From contig VFIW01000018.1 in the NCBI GenBank assembly GCA_006386115.1, forward strand, positions 558,001 through 622,000: a DNA stretch of 64,000 nt, given 5' to 3'. The stretch is from Globisporangium splendens (lineage: Eukaryota; Oomycota; Peronosporomycetes; Pythiales; Pythiaceae). The notes under the pieces were generated by a model, which saw nothing but the letters and a program-made list of their open reading frames with translations, ran no database searches and was not told where the DNA came from. Below are positions 9,934-18,956 of this stretch, in pieces. Within the stretch, counting starts at the first letter, position 1; every line of letters starts with the position of its first letter. A program made the position numbers and the translations under genes.

Positions 9934-10329
9934 CCTTCTACTCGGAGGGTTTTCTTAGCTGGATTTTTCCCTCTTTCATTCTACTACACGCTTTATTCCC
10001 AGTCCTTTAGAATAATTTGACTACAGCCTTTAAACTTTATACTGTGGTGCCGATCGATCGATGGTTGAGATGCGTGAAACACATCTAGCTTAATAGTATG
10101 CCTTGTATCTCTCTAATTTGATGACGTGGTCCACACCAACAGAGACACATCAACAGGATTTTTCAGTGCAGGGATGGATGGGAATTTTCGCTGGTCTGAC
10201 ATGCTGGTCTGGCTGGTCATTTTTGCTTTAAATTTCACATATGAAATTCACTTTATTGGTCTGGCATGGCTTTCGCACCCGTACCAAAACCTCATACCAT
10301 ACCCCATTTAGACGAGGAAAATAGATTAC
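9934..10329 (-). mobile_element. MITE-like repeat, copy 2, with flanking non-coding DNA
   Basis: Read on the minus strand, the unit starts at 10322 with TATTTTCCTCGTCTAAATGG, which matches copy 1 at 6125 and continues GGTATGGTAT. It holds several GGTCTGGC/CCAGACC motifs and a 7-bp palindromic arm (AATTTCA..TGAAATT, near 10233). It abuts the 5' side of the broken gene at 10330, so its insertion probably removed that gene's start. The left end is unclear (about 10110). 9934-10110 shows nothing. Confidence 0.4.
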
Positions 10330-11511
10330 CTGTTCAATCAGTACGAGCTCGAGTTCATTCTAGCAGATCCTCGGGATGAAGATGTCATTCTACTGGCCGA
10401 CTCCGTGGACAAGATCGCAGGTTCTTTGGCGAAAACATTTGCAATATGGAAGCGATCGTCAGCGCCTTGGTATCTCGCGGGCCAAGTTTGTCTTTTGCTC
10501 TTCTCTTCAAGTGATGTGCTGGTAGATGATGATAGCACTCTCATCAACGCGCACTTTGCACGACTCAGTGAAACGGAGCCGTTGAAGTTGAAGATCAACA
10601 GCAGGAGCGACATTGTCAAGGTGAAGCAGAGTACGAGCAGGTGGAGATGCTGCGTTCAGTTTCCGTCAGTCGACGAGGATGTACTATTGTACCTCGCGCT
10701 CAATGGAGGCTGGCATTTCCGTGCGTTGATGGACTCGGAGGAGCAGCCGATCCCGATGAGCCAAGCGCTATCCACAATCCAGCAGACTATGTGAGTGCTG
10801 GGCACTGATGCCAAAGCCAATCTACTCTCTAACGGCGGCGAAGCGCGATTGGAGGCGCTTGCAGTCGGCGCGGTCGTGCTCGCGAGTCACTCAGGAGGCG
10901 TCATCGGAGTGCGTTTCGACGTTTTCTTCGGTGCGTTGCTGTATGAGCTGGGGATGCGAGCATCACCCAACGAGCAGATTGTTTTTCCAGTGTCCTCCGT
11001 CAACGACATGATCGTTCCGTTCCTCTCTCCGCCAAACGTCGAGTGGTCTCGCTTCCTGCCCGCAGAATTGAATTTGGGAAACCTCACAAAGTTGACGAAA
11101 AGTGACGGAGCTCAGCTCGTGGTCATCATCGATTGTGTGTCTGTCGAGTGTTGTAAAGATCGGAACGCAAATCCGTTATCGCTCCGATGCACGAAGAATA
11201 TTTTGAGGAACGTGCCAACGTCGACCACGATCCATCTTGTGGCCACCAACTCGCTACAACGTGCCTACTTCACCCGCAAACCGAACATGCTCGATGTTTT
11301 CGTCGCATAGGAGCGACTGGACTGGCTGAAGCATGGACGCTTCTATCAGATGCCGAAAACGACCAAGAAACTACGAGCGATTCGAGGAATGAGCAACAAG
11401 TGCAGAATGACTGGTTGTCGAGCGTGCACGCGTTCGAGCCAGTGGAGCAAGATTGCCATCTTTATGAATCTGCAAGGAGGCATACGCGCTACGTAGACAC
11501 GCAGTTTGCAC
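10330..11511 (+). pseudogene. Stop-interrupted accessory gene, possibly a Crinkler-type C-terminal domain
   Basis: One reading frame is open from the MITE-like edge to 11511 except for two stop codons: TGA at 10792-10794 and TAG at 11308-11310. Protein-like sequence continues past each stop without a shift (for example NEQIVFPVSSVNDMIVPFLS, then after the second stop ERLDWLKHGRFYQMPK). The block VIIDCVSVECCKDR followed by TSTTIHLVATN resembles the D...ExK-type core of restriction-endonuclease-like domains in oomycete Crinkler proteins, but I cannot confirm this by eye. The start is missing, probably through the adjacent repeat. I treat it as a recently dead member of an accessory family. Confidence 0.5.
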
Positions 11512-11591
11512 GAGTATGACTACAAGATAACGACCAAAAATGCCACTTTTTTCCATTTATCAAATTTCGACTTGGCTGTATATGCACATCT

Positions 11592-13159
11592 CTAGAACGA
11601 GCCAAAGTCCGGTCGTGTGGCGGAGACGCCGCCAAGCACCTCCGCAATAGACACGCGCTTCTGCTCCATGGTGTCGCGGTCGCGCACCGTCACGCAGTGG
11701 TCTTCCAGTGTGTCGAAATCGACGGTCAGGCACATGGGCGTGCCGATCTCATCCTGTCGACGGTAGCGACGCCCAATACTGCCGCTCACATCGTAATCGA
11801 CGCTCGAGCCGAATGCAAGGTCCTCAAAGAGCTTCTGCGCGACTTGCAACAGCGGCTCTTTCTTCACGAGCGGGAGCACCGCGAATCGGTACGGCGCGAT
11901 GTCCGGGTGCAGACGCAACACGGTTCGCTTGCGGCCGAGCACTTCTTCCTCGTCGTACGCATCGAGCAGCATCGAGAGCATGACACGGCCTGCGCCGAGC
12001 GCGGGCTCCACGACGTGCGGCAGGAATTCTTCCTTCGTCACGGCGTCTTGGTACATCAGGCTCTTCCCACTCGCGTCCATGTGCTTCTTCAGATCGAAGT
12101 TCGTACGGTTCGCGATGCCCCACAACTCGCTCCATCCGAAAGGGTACTTGAATTGGATATCCGTCGTCGCACGCGCATAGTGCGCAAGCTCTTCCTTTTC
12201 GTGCTCATGCTTGCGCAAGTTCTCTGGCTTGAGTCCGTACTTGAGCAAAAAGTTGTAGCACTCGTCGACCCAGTAGTCAAACCACTTGTCGGACTCATCC
12301 GGGTGCGTGAAAAACTGCAGCTCCAATTGCTCAAATTCGCGCGTGCGGAACAAGAAGTGGCCTGGCGAGATCTCGTTGCGGAAGCTCTTGCCCATCTGAC
12401 CGACGCCAAACGGAAGCTTCTTTCGCATCGTGCTCTGCACATGCGCAAAGTTGATGTACGCGCCTTGCGCGGTCTCCGGGCGCAAGTAGATCCAGTCGCA
12501 AGTCTCCTCGGTCGCGCCCATGTTGGTTCGGAACAACAGGTTGAATTTCTTGGCTTGCTGGAACGCGTGCACTTCACCACAGTTGGGGCACGGGATCGCA
12601 TGTTGCGCGAGCAGATTGTCCATTTCCGTCAACGACAGCGTCGGCACCGCGTCGATCTCCTCCTGCACCGTGAGCGTCGATTCGAGCAACTGGTCCACGC
12701 GGACGCGCGAGTTGCATTTCTTGCACACGGTCATAGGGTCCGTAAAGTTTTCCACATGGCCCGAAGCGTTCCACACTGCTGAGTTCATGAGCACCGACGA
12801 GTCGAGACCGAGACAGTTGGGACGCTTCTGTACAAACTCAAACCACCACCGATCCTGGATGTTCTTCTTCATCTGCGTACCTACAGATCAAACGGCCGCA
12901 GTAGCAACACACACATGCATGAGCCTTCCGTATTGCACCAACAGCTTCATACTCATACAACGCGCACAAAACTACACGTACCGAGTGGTCCGTAGTCAAA
13001 GCTGTTGGCGAGGCCACCGTAGATCTCCGAACCGGGGAAGATGAACCCGCGGTGGCGGCACAGCGCGACGAGCTTTTCCTGCAGGTTGTCGCTTTTCGAC
13101 TTGGTCGCAAAGGAGCGACGCACGTGGTTGTGCGCCTGAGCTCGCACGCGTTGCATCAT
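11592..13159 (-). CDS. Glycine-tRNA ligase, bacterial alpha2 type, probably mitochondrial
   Basis: A class II aminoacyl-tRNA synthetase that charges tRNA-Gly: 488 residues in two exons (12982-13159, 11592-12880). The splice restores [18 protein letters not shown]. Family signatures are [15 protein letters not shown] near the start, the [17 protein letters not shown] strand, a CxxC pair (CKKC, then CPNC), motif 2 with [19 protein letters not shown], and motif 3 [11 protein letters not shown]. The length and sequence fit the short bacterial/archaeal-like GlyRS rather than the longer cytosolic form. The N-terminus [17 protein letters not shown] is rich in Arg without acids, like a mitochondrial presequence. 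A Met 11 codons upstream is also possible. It shares a 270-bp promoter with the divergent gene at 13430. Confidence 0.92.
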
Positions 13160-13429
13160 CCTGGCTCGCTCTGACACACACGCCCTGTTCACAGCATAGC
13201 AGGGCGCATAAGTACGCTAGAATCCATGCATAGCGCATGCATTTAAAGCAGCGCGCGTCGCGTGCGCATTGCATCATGTCATTTCCTCACCGTCCGCTCA
13301 AGAGAATCCCCAATTGACCTCTAGTGGCGTTTGTGTTTTGCAAGGTCGCACTCAAGCAACATTCGCGCAACATCCTCTCATCCAAATTGTCCACCCCACA
13401 CTCACTCACGCACCAAGAAGACCAACGAG

Positions 13430-15007
13430 ATGCTGAAGCAATGGCTGCTGAAACAGCTCTTGCTGGCGCGGTCCATGGATACGACGCATGAATGGCGCAT
13501 TGCGGTCCACCAAGTGGAGCTCTTTGACTTGCAGACTGATGCGCAGCGTGAGGCATCCGCCGTCGAGACGCCGGCGCAGGCTTCGGCGATCCAGCTCCAA
13601 GCCGCGCTGTTGGATGTGGTGGACTCGGTAGTACCGTATCTCCCCGAATACAGCGTCATCGCATCGCAATTGGACGCTTTGATGGAGTACTGTCGTATCG
13701 AATACCCCGTCGAAAGCGATCGGATGTTATGTGTCTGGTTGCAGAGGGGATCCAGATTTGAGCTGCCATTCCGGTGCTGGTTCCTGGAATGGCTACTTCA
13801 TCATGAGAGGATCGTGGCGTTGATGAACGGCAGTCAAGACGCCAATGGCGCGCATTCTGTGCGCAGGAGGCAGTGGCAGTGCGCTTTGTACGTCGCTGCA
13901 CTTCAGGAGGAGCATGTGGCGCTGAAGCGCAAATTGGTGCAAGCGCTACATGAGATGGGACCACTGGAAGACGAAGCGCTGGTGAACACGATTTTGAGAT
14001 ATGAACGCAGTACCAAGAGCACAGAGCCCAAGGACGCTACGGTCTCGGCGGTGGGCGATCTGCTGGAGTTCTATTGGGCACATGCGCATGAACTTGCTCC
14101 CTTCACGCTGCTTTGTGCAGTGAAACTCCATACACTCGTGAACGAGTCTCGAGACACGACGAATGGGAATCACAGTAGATTCCTTCGTTTGACGGACGAC
14201 ATTCTTGTGCGACTGCGATGGGCCAAGCTGTTGAAACCCGTTTTCTTTGACGGACTGTTGATTCACTGCTTTGCGCTCAAGGTGTTTGATCCGCATGTGA
14301 CGATGAAGACGTTCGCGATGCATCCTGCATTGCAGCAGCACGTAAACGGTATGGAAGAGTCGAAGCGAATCGCATCGCTGGAACGATTGGTGAACCTGAA
14401 AGAGCGACTTGAAGAAGCGTTCACCGTTGGTGCCGTTCACTTCCACGCTGGCGACTCAAACGAGCTCATTCAGAGTGACTCTGGCGCATTGACCAAGGAC
14501 AGAGAGTTCGTTCAACTACCATCCACCCAGCAACGCCTTGTACTCCTAGACCTGGAACAAGACTTGGAAGATGCCCCTGTGAGTTTATTTTCGCATATTC
14601 TGCTCTCGCTGAGTGCGTTTGTGAGCGCGTTGATGGCGTGCTTTCAAGCGGAGTCAAGAGCAAATGACTTGCTGCTCACGGCTTTGAAATCCCTATTCAC
14701 GCTCCTGGAGCTCCGCCGAGATCAAGAGAGTTGCTTCTTTGTCGCTGCTGCACTCTTTGACGCTCAAGTCGCTCGCCTTCCCATTTGGTCGCAAGTACCC
14801 ATTGCATTCGTAGAGATCGTGGAAATGCTGGTCGAAGTGGTCACGCTGGAAGCAAACCGCGCAAGGCGCTGGATCGTAACGATCGCGCTTCAACAATTGC
14901 TGTTTGAGTGCGAAGCTGTGGTTCTGCAACAATGCTGGTCCACCCTCGAGAGAATTCTCCCGAAACGACTGGTGCACCTTTCTCGTATCCGTCTTCCGTC
15001 CACTTAA
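13430..15007 (+). CDS. Unrecognised helical protein, 525 residues
   Basis: One uninterrupted frame with typical local codon use, starting MLKQWLLKQLLLARSMD. The frame extends upstream to 13331, but that part reads as 5' leader and CACTCACTC-type sequence around 13401 looks promoter-like. The protein is rich in Leu, Ala and Glu with helix-like spacing throughout and has no signal peptide, clear membrane segment or metal site. A HEAT-like or adaptor-type scaffold is possible, but no motif identifies it. A decayed copy of its last 300 bases occurs at 17845-18155, next to an NMT relic, showing that this gene end was duplicated together with NMT sequence. Confidence 0.8.
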   Translation: MLKQWLLKQLLLARSMDTTHEWRIAVHQVELFDLQTDAQREASAVETPAQASAIQLQAALLDVVDSVVPYLPEYSVIASQLDALMEYCRIEYPVESDRMLCVWLQRGSRFELPFRCWFLEWLLHHERIVALMNGSQDANGAHSVRRRQWQCALYVAALQEEHVALKRKLVQALHEMGPLEDEALVNTILRYERSTKSTEPKDATVSAVGDLLEFYWAHAHELAPFTLLCAVKLHTLVNESRDTTNGNHSRFLRLTDDILVRLRWAKLLKPVFFDGLLIHCFALKVFDPHVTMKTFAMHPALQQHVNGMEESKRIASLERLVNLKERLEEAFTVGAVHFHAGDSNELIQSDSGALTKDREFVQLPSTQQRLVLLDLEQDLEDAPVSLFSHILLSLSAFVSALMACFQAESRANDLLLTALKSLFTLLELRRDQESCFFVAAALFDAQVARLPIWSQVPIAFVEIVEMLVEVVTLEANRARRWIVTIALQQLLFECEAVVLQQCWSTLERILPKRLVHLSRIRLPST

Positions 15008-15293
15008 GACAACTTGAGCTGACGAACTGAAAATGCCATGTGAGGACAACCGATGTTTATTTTTCTTGAAAGTATGCAAGTCTCCACGTATCGAAATGCG
15101 CCTGACAATCCTCAGAATGGTGGTGCGGAAGGCTTCTCATGTATCAGCCTGAAAAAGCAGACTAAATCTAAGACAACGCTCTTGTGTGTGTGTGTTTGCT
15201 GCAGCCAAGCAGCATAGTCGAAAACCAGGTGCCGCTCAAACAAGGTGTGCACAGTCTGTGCCTGCGAAGGTTTCGTAAAGTCAATGTCGACGC

Positions 15294-15545
15294 AAAACCT
15301 GTGGGCATCGCATCCGGTTCAGTGCGTGCATCCACGACGGTTGTTGGCGCAACTCGTCGATCTTGAGCACGGACTCGTAGTCCTTCTCCTGCGCGATCTG
15401 CTGTTAGTAACGAGGTTCAGCTGCTTGATCACGCGCAGGCTGCTCCTCGAATAGGATGAGCTCTCCACTCACCACGTCCACGTGACGTGGATCCTTCTCA
15501 GTGGACGGCGATGGCGAACTCGTGGCGTGCGTGCTCGTCTCAAGC
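15294..15545 (-). pseudogene. N-myristoyltransferase relic (5' part)
   Basis: On the minus strand this stretch aligns with the first 75 codons of the intact NMT genes: relics of the MSSPEEKKDPRGELI region, of VIKQLNL (gatcaagcagctgaacctcg retained), of QEKDYKFWK, and of ADVRAEPYAMPAGF. Numerous substitutions, small deletions and at least one stop are present, and nothing of the remaining protein follows. It is closest to the copy at 20609, which alone has the QQAAQEKDYKF segment. Confidence 0.75.
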
Positions 15546-15813
15546 AACAGTGAAATGATCATGATCCTTATTTTCGTCTACGAATCGAGAGCTGGATGTG
15601 TCAACGAACGATAGTGCGCCAAAACTACGTATTATAGCAGTCAAGTTGATTACTTCGTAGGAGCACGTTGAAGTGCAGCTTTCAGCAAGTCGATCTACTT
15701 ATTCGAGCCATCTTTAGCGAATCAGGAGACGGTAAGATAGGCATCACCGGTAGTCTCCGCATGTTTCGTTTGATCTGGGGTCAGTTCTATCTGACGCAGA
15801 CTTCAAAAAGCAA

Positions 15814-17580
15814 TTGGAGACACACATGAGCTGTTTGCCAGCGAACGACAAAGACAACGTTGCCACCAGGCAGCAGCCGGAGTTGATCACGGTGGAGGAG
15901 CAGGAGGAGTTCCTGCGCGTGATCAAGCAGCTGAACCTCGTGAGCGCGCCGGAGGTGGAGCAGAAGAAGGACTACAAGTTCTGGAAGACGCAGCCCGTGC
16001 CGCGAATCGATGAGTTTCCCCAGGAACACGGTGCGATCGACGCGCCAAAGACCGTCGCGGATGTGCGTGCTGAGCCGTACGCTATGCCTGCGGGCTTCAA
16101 GTGGTGCGAAGTGGACTTCACAAAGGGCGAAGAGGCGAAAGAAGTGTACGACCTGCTCACGCACAACTACGTGGAGGACGATGACAGTATGTTCCGCTTC
16201 GATTACTCTGTTGAGTTCCTGAAATGGAGCTTGACCCCGCCGGGATACCACAAGGAGTGGCATATCGGTGTGCGCAGTCAGTCGAACAATAAGCTGCTCG
16301 CGTTTATCAGTGGCATCCCGGTCAAGACGACGGTGTACGAGCACACGATGGAGATGGCCGAGATCAACTTTTTGTGCGTGCACAAGAAGCTGCGCACGAA
16401 GCGACTCGCGCCTGTGCTGATTAAGGAGGTGACGCGCAAGGTGAACTTGAAGGACATCTGGCAAGCCGTGTACACGGCTGGTGTGATGTTGCCGATGCCG
16501 CTGGCGTCGTGCCGCTACTTCCACCGCTCGCTGAACCCGAAGAAGCTCATTGAAGTCGGCTTCTCACCATTGCCGCCTCGCATGACCATTGCCGGGATCG
16601 TCAAAATGCTCAAACTGCCTGCTGCGCCTTTGACGCCAGGTTTCCGTGCCATGGAGCCAAAAGATGTGCCGGAAGTCTCGCAGTTGTTGGAAACGTACTT
16701 GAAGAAGTTCCAACTCACCGCCGAGTACAACGAGAAGGACGTGCACCACTGGATGCTTCCTCGCGAGGGTGTCATCAGCTCGTACGTCGTTGAGAATCCA
16801 GAGACGCACAAGGTCACGGATTTCTGCAGCTTTTACCACTTGCCATCGACGGTCATCGGCAACGAAAAGTACCGCAAGCTGAATGCCGCGTACTCGTTTT
16901 ACAACGTCGCGACGTCGGTGCCACTCGAGCAGCTCATGCAGGACCTGCTGATCGTCGCCAAGCAGCAGAAGCACGATGTGTTCAACGCGCTCAACCTGAT
17001 GGAGAACGAGCAGTTCCTGCAGCCACTGAAGTTTGGCGCGGGGAGCGGTGAATTGCAGTACTACCTGTACAACTGGCGCTGTCCGCGCATGCCCTGCAGC
17101 GACATCGGTGTTGTAGTTTGTGAAGAGCGTAGGGGTCAAGCGGCATATCGTGGGAAATACGAAAGAGTCGTGATACAAGGAAATTGGACAGCATTGCTAC
17201 TTTTGCTTAGAGCCAGATCTATCCTCTTTTCCGCGCCGATGTCGTTTACCTTTGGTCGGTCGTTAGTCGAGAAGCTGGTTGCCTGTTCTGGAAACACCAC
17301 TGTCACAGACCCACGCTGCTCACCCATGCACCGTTCCTGTGGTCTCGCCTCGAAACCTGGGATCCAGACACAGCACGAGTGTGGTATGAGTTTAGACATG
17401 TACGCTCGCCAGTCGTGGTCCCAGCGGCAACGCGATCGTATTCGAAGACTAAAGCCCCCTTTGCCTTATCCAACACAGGCACTGTATCGCTGCGCACCTT
17501 CGGCTCCTACGTCGATCGGGGCGGTTGACTCCGCATCCCTAATCTGTATTGTGAACCGCTCATGGTTCATGGCAAGGTGA
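15814..17580 (+). CDS. N-myristoyltransferase copy 1, with aberrant 152-residue C-terminal extension
   Basis: NMT transfers myristate from myristoyl-CoA to N-terminal Gly of nascent proteins. Residues 1-436 are nearly identical to the copy at 18957, with family signatures DFWKTQPVP-like YKFWKTQPVPRIDEF, EINFLCVHKKLRTKRLAPVL (CoA-binding region) and FYHLPSTVIGN. In the other copies the protein ends in SDIGIVLC-stop. Here the stop is lost: after SDIGVVVC (17121) the frame runs on for 152 residues of sequence unlike any NMT. The NMT C-terminal carboxylate is the catalytic base in the characterised yeast enzyme, so this extension should impair catalysis. It may be a decaying copy. The gene is intronless. 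Confidence 0.8.
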   Translation: METHMSCLPANDKDNVATRQQPELITVEEQEEFLRVIKQLNLVSAPEVEQKKDYKFWKTQPVPRIDEFPQEHGAIDAPKTVADVRAEPYAMPAGFKWCEVDFTKGEEAKEVYDLLTHNYVEDDDSMFRFDYSVEFLKWSLTPPGYHKEWHIGVRSQSNNKLLAFISGIPVKTTVYEHTMEMAEINFLCVHKKLRTKRLAPVLIKEVTRKVNLKDIWQAVYTAGVMLPMPLASCRYFHRSLNPKKLIEVGFSPLPPRMTIAGIVKMLKLPAAPLTPGFRAMEPKDVPEVSQLLETYLKKFQLTAEYNEKDVHHWMLPREGVISSYVVENPETHKVTDFCSFYHLPSTVIGNEKYRKLNAAYSFYNVATSVPLEQLMQDLLIVAKQQKHDVFNALNLMENEQFLQPLKFGAGSGELQYYLYNWRCPRMPCSDIGVVVCEERRGQAAYRGKYERVVIQGNWTALLLLLRARSILFSAPMSFTFGRSLVEKLVACSGNTTVTDPRCSPMHRSCGLASKPGIQTQHECGMSLDMYARQSWSQRQRDRIRRLKPPLPYPTQALYRCAPSAPTSIGAVDSASLICIVNRSWFMAR

Positions 17581-17704
17581 CATCGTCTTCCATCGATTTC
17601 CGCATTTGCTGACGCTTAGCACTCTGCTATTGAGAACCCACGGCTAATACGTCAATCGAGCCATTTTGCAGCTACCGCGCGCGACTTGTTACCGCAAAGC
17701 TATG
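17581..17704. other. Short spacer
   Basis: No gene is seen; it lies between the extended NMT and the next NMT relic. Confidence 0.4.
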
Positions 17705-17845
17705 CCTAAGATGACGACATGTTTCTGCTTTGAATACTCGATTGAACTCTTAGTGTGGGCGTTGACGCTGCTATCAGGAGTGGCACATCGCTGTGTGTAA
17801 CCAGAGAACCAACAAAGAAGCAAATGGCCTCAACTAGCAAAACTC
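17705..17845 (+). pseudogene. N-myristoyltransferase relic (internal fragment)
   Basis: The bases around 17729-17825 match the FDYSVDFLKWALTPPGYHKE to VRNQKTNK segment of the copy at 20609 (for example GTGGGCGTTGACGC and GAGTGGCACATCGCTGTG are shared), with a deletion in the middle and a stop codon. Nothing else of the gene is present. Confidence 0.7.
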
Positions 17846-18155
17846 CCTGCTCACTCTCCTGAAGCACCGCCGAGATCAAAAGAGCTGCATCATTGTCGCA
17901 ACCGCACTCTGTGATGCTCAAGTTGCTCAGCATCCCATTTGGGTGCATGCAGTCAATGTGTTTGCTGAGATCGTGGAATTCCTGGCGCAGTGCTCACAAT
18001 GGAAGTGAATAAGCAAAGACGATCGTATTGCAACAATCGGCACTCGAGTGTGGCATTGTCATTCCTTAGCAGTGTTGCCTCATATCGCGTGCTGCATCTT
18101 TTCTCGTGTCTCCTGCCATCCACGCTTACAGCAACTTGAACTGATGACTCAGCAA
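17845..18155 (+). pseudogene. Decayed copy of the 3' end of the gene at 13430
   Basis: Blocks such as CCGCCGAGATCAAAAGAG, GATGCTCAAGTTGCTC and GAGATCGTGGAA, and the tail CTTGAACTGATGACTCAG..AATGCCA, match 14700-15045 in order, including sequence beyond that gene's stop. Deletions and stops are frequent. It directly follows an NMT relic, so the two were probably duplicated as one segment. Confidence 0.75.
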
Positions 18156-18291
18156 TGCCACCCATCAGTTGATATATTGTTGTTGTTGACGAGTACATTC
18201 CTCATATACTAGCGACTTGTACCTCATACAAGCGTGGTGTACTTGGCAGCCACCTCTTTTTCTCCGCTATATTGCTTGCGGCTTGCGCTGT

Positions 18292-18676
18292 TTACTCGTT
18301 GCTCGTTGGCCCCGACTTGGTCAAACCGCCCTTAGGTCCTCGAATTCGCGTGCGCATATCCAACTGACCACGCTTGCACTCAAAGTACGCTTGACGGTAG
18401 CCCTGCACAGCGAATAGACGCAACCAATGTTGCGTCCAGATCAGCACCATCAATTAAATACCGCTGCTTGATCCGACAAGCTACGCGAAAATGCATGCTG
18501 CTGCGCAAGACAAATCGAATACACAGAATAGAGGCGGAAAGACGCACCCTGCACTCGTGGGCGTACTCCTTCATCTTGAGGCACTGCTTGAGCGTGCGCG
18601 TGCCGTCGCTCATGCACTCCTCCGTCACCATGCAGTCGCGGAGCGCTTCCGCCATGTCCCGACACGACTTGCCCAT
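18292..18676 (-). CDS. Cytochrome c oxidase assembly factor, COA5/PET191 family
   Basis: A 79-residue mitochondrial intermembrane-space protein needed for complex IV assembly. It has two exons, 18548-18676 and 18292-18402 (240 nt), with a GTGCGT donor and a GTGCAG acceptor. The spliced protein starts MGKSCRDMAEALRDC and has two CX9C motifs: C-RDMAEALRD-C and C-RGYRQAYFE-C, the second created by the splice. It continues KRGQLDMRTRIRGPKGG, the family's C-terminal signature. Length fits the family (70-110 residues). No presequence is needed, because CX9C proteins enter through the disulfide-relay import route. It is missed in single-frame searches because of its size and the intron. Confidence 0.88.
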
Positions 18677-18956
18677 TCTGAATCGCTTTCTGGTTGTCAA
18701 TGATGCCCGTCAGAAAGTCAAGAGCTCTGCTATTAAGGCTATAAATGACTCACTTTAGTGACAACTGGAGGTTAATGACTATCTGAACAAATGACAACCT
18801 CAGATCAACGAGAGGATGAGTCAAATCCAAATGCCAGACTTCGCTGATGCTTTTCTCTATCTCAACCAAGCAAAAACTCTCCGTTATCTTGTCATACACT
18901 GCGTCCCTCTTGTGTGAATTTGCCGCAGTACTGCTGCTCACTTTGTCTCTAAAAGT

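Noticed and set aside
11697..12782. Long plus-strand frame of 361 codons opposite glycyl-tRNA synthetase
   Set aside because: It is the complement of a conserved synthetase; its composition (Arg/His/Val-rich) is that of a shadow frame.
15814..17121. Copies 1 and 2 of NMT as an assembly duplication
   Set aside because: They differ in N-terminus, C-terminus and scattered bases, and lie in opposite orientation with distinct flanks, so a real duplication is more likely.
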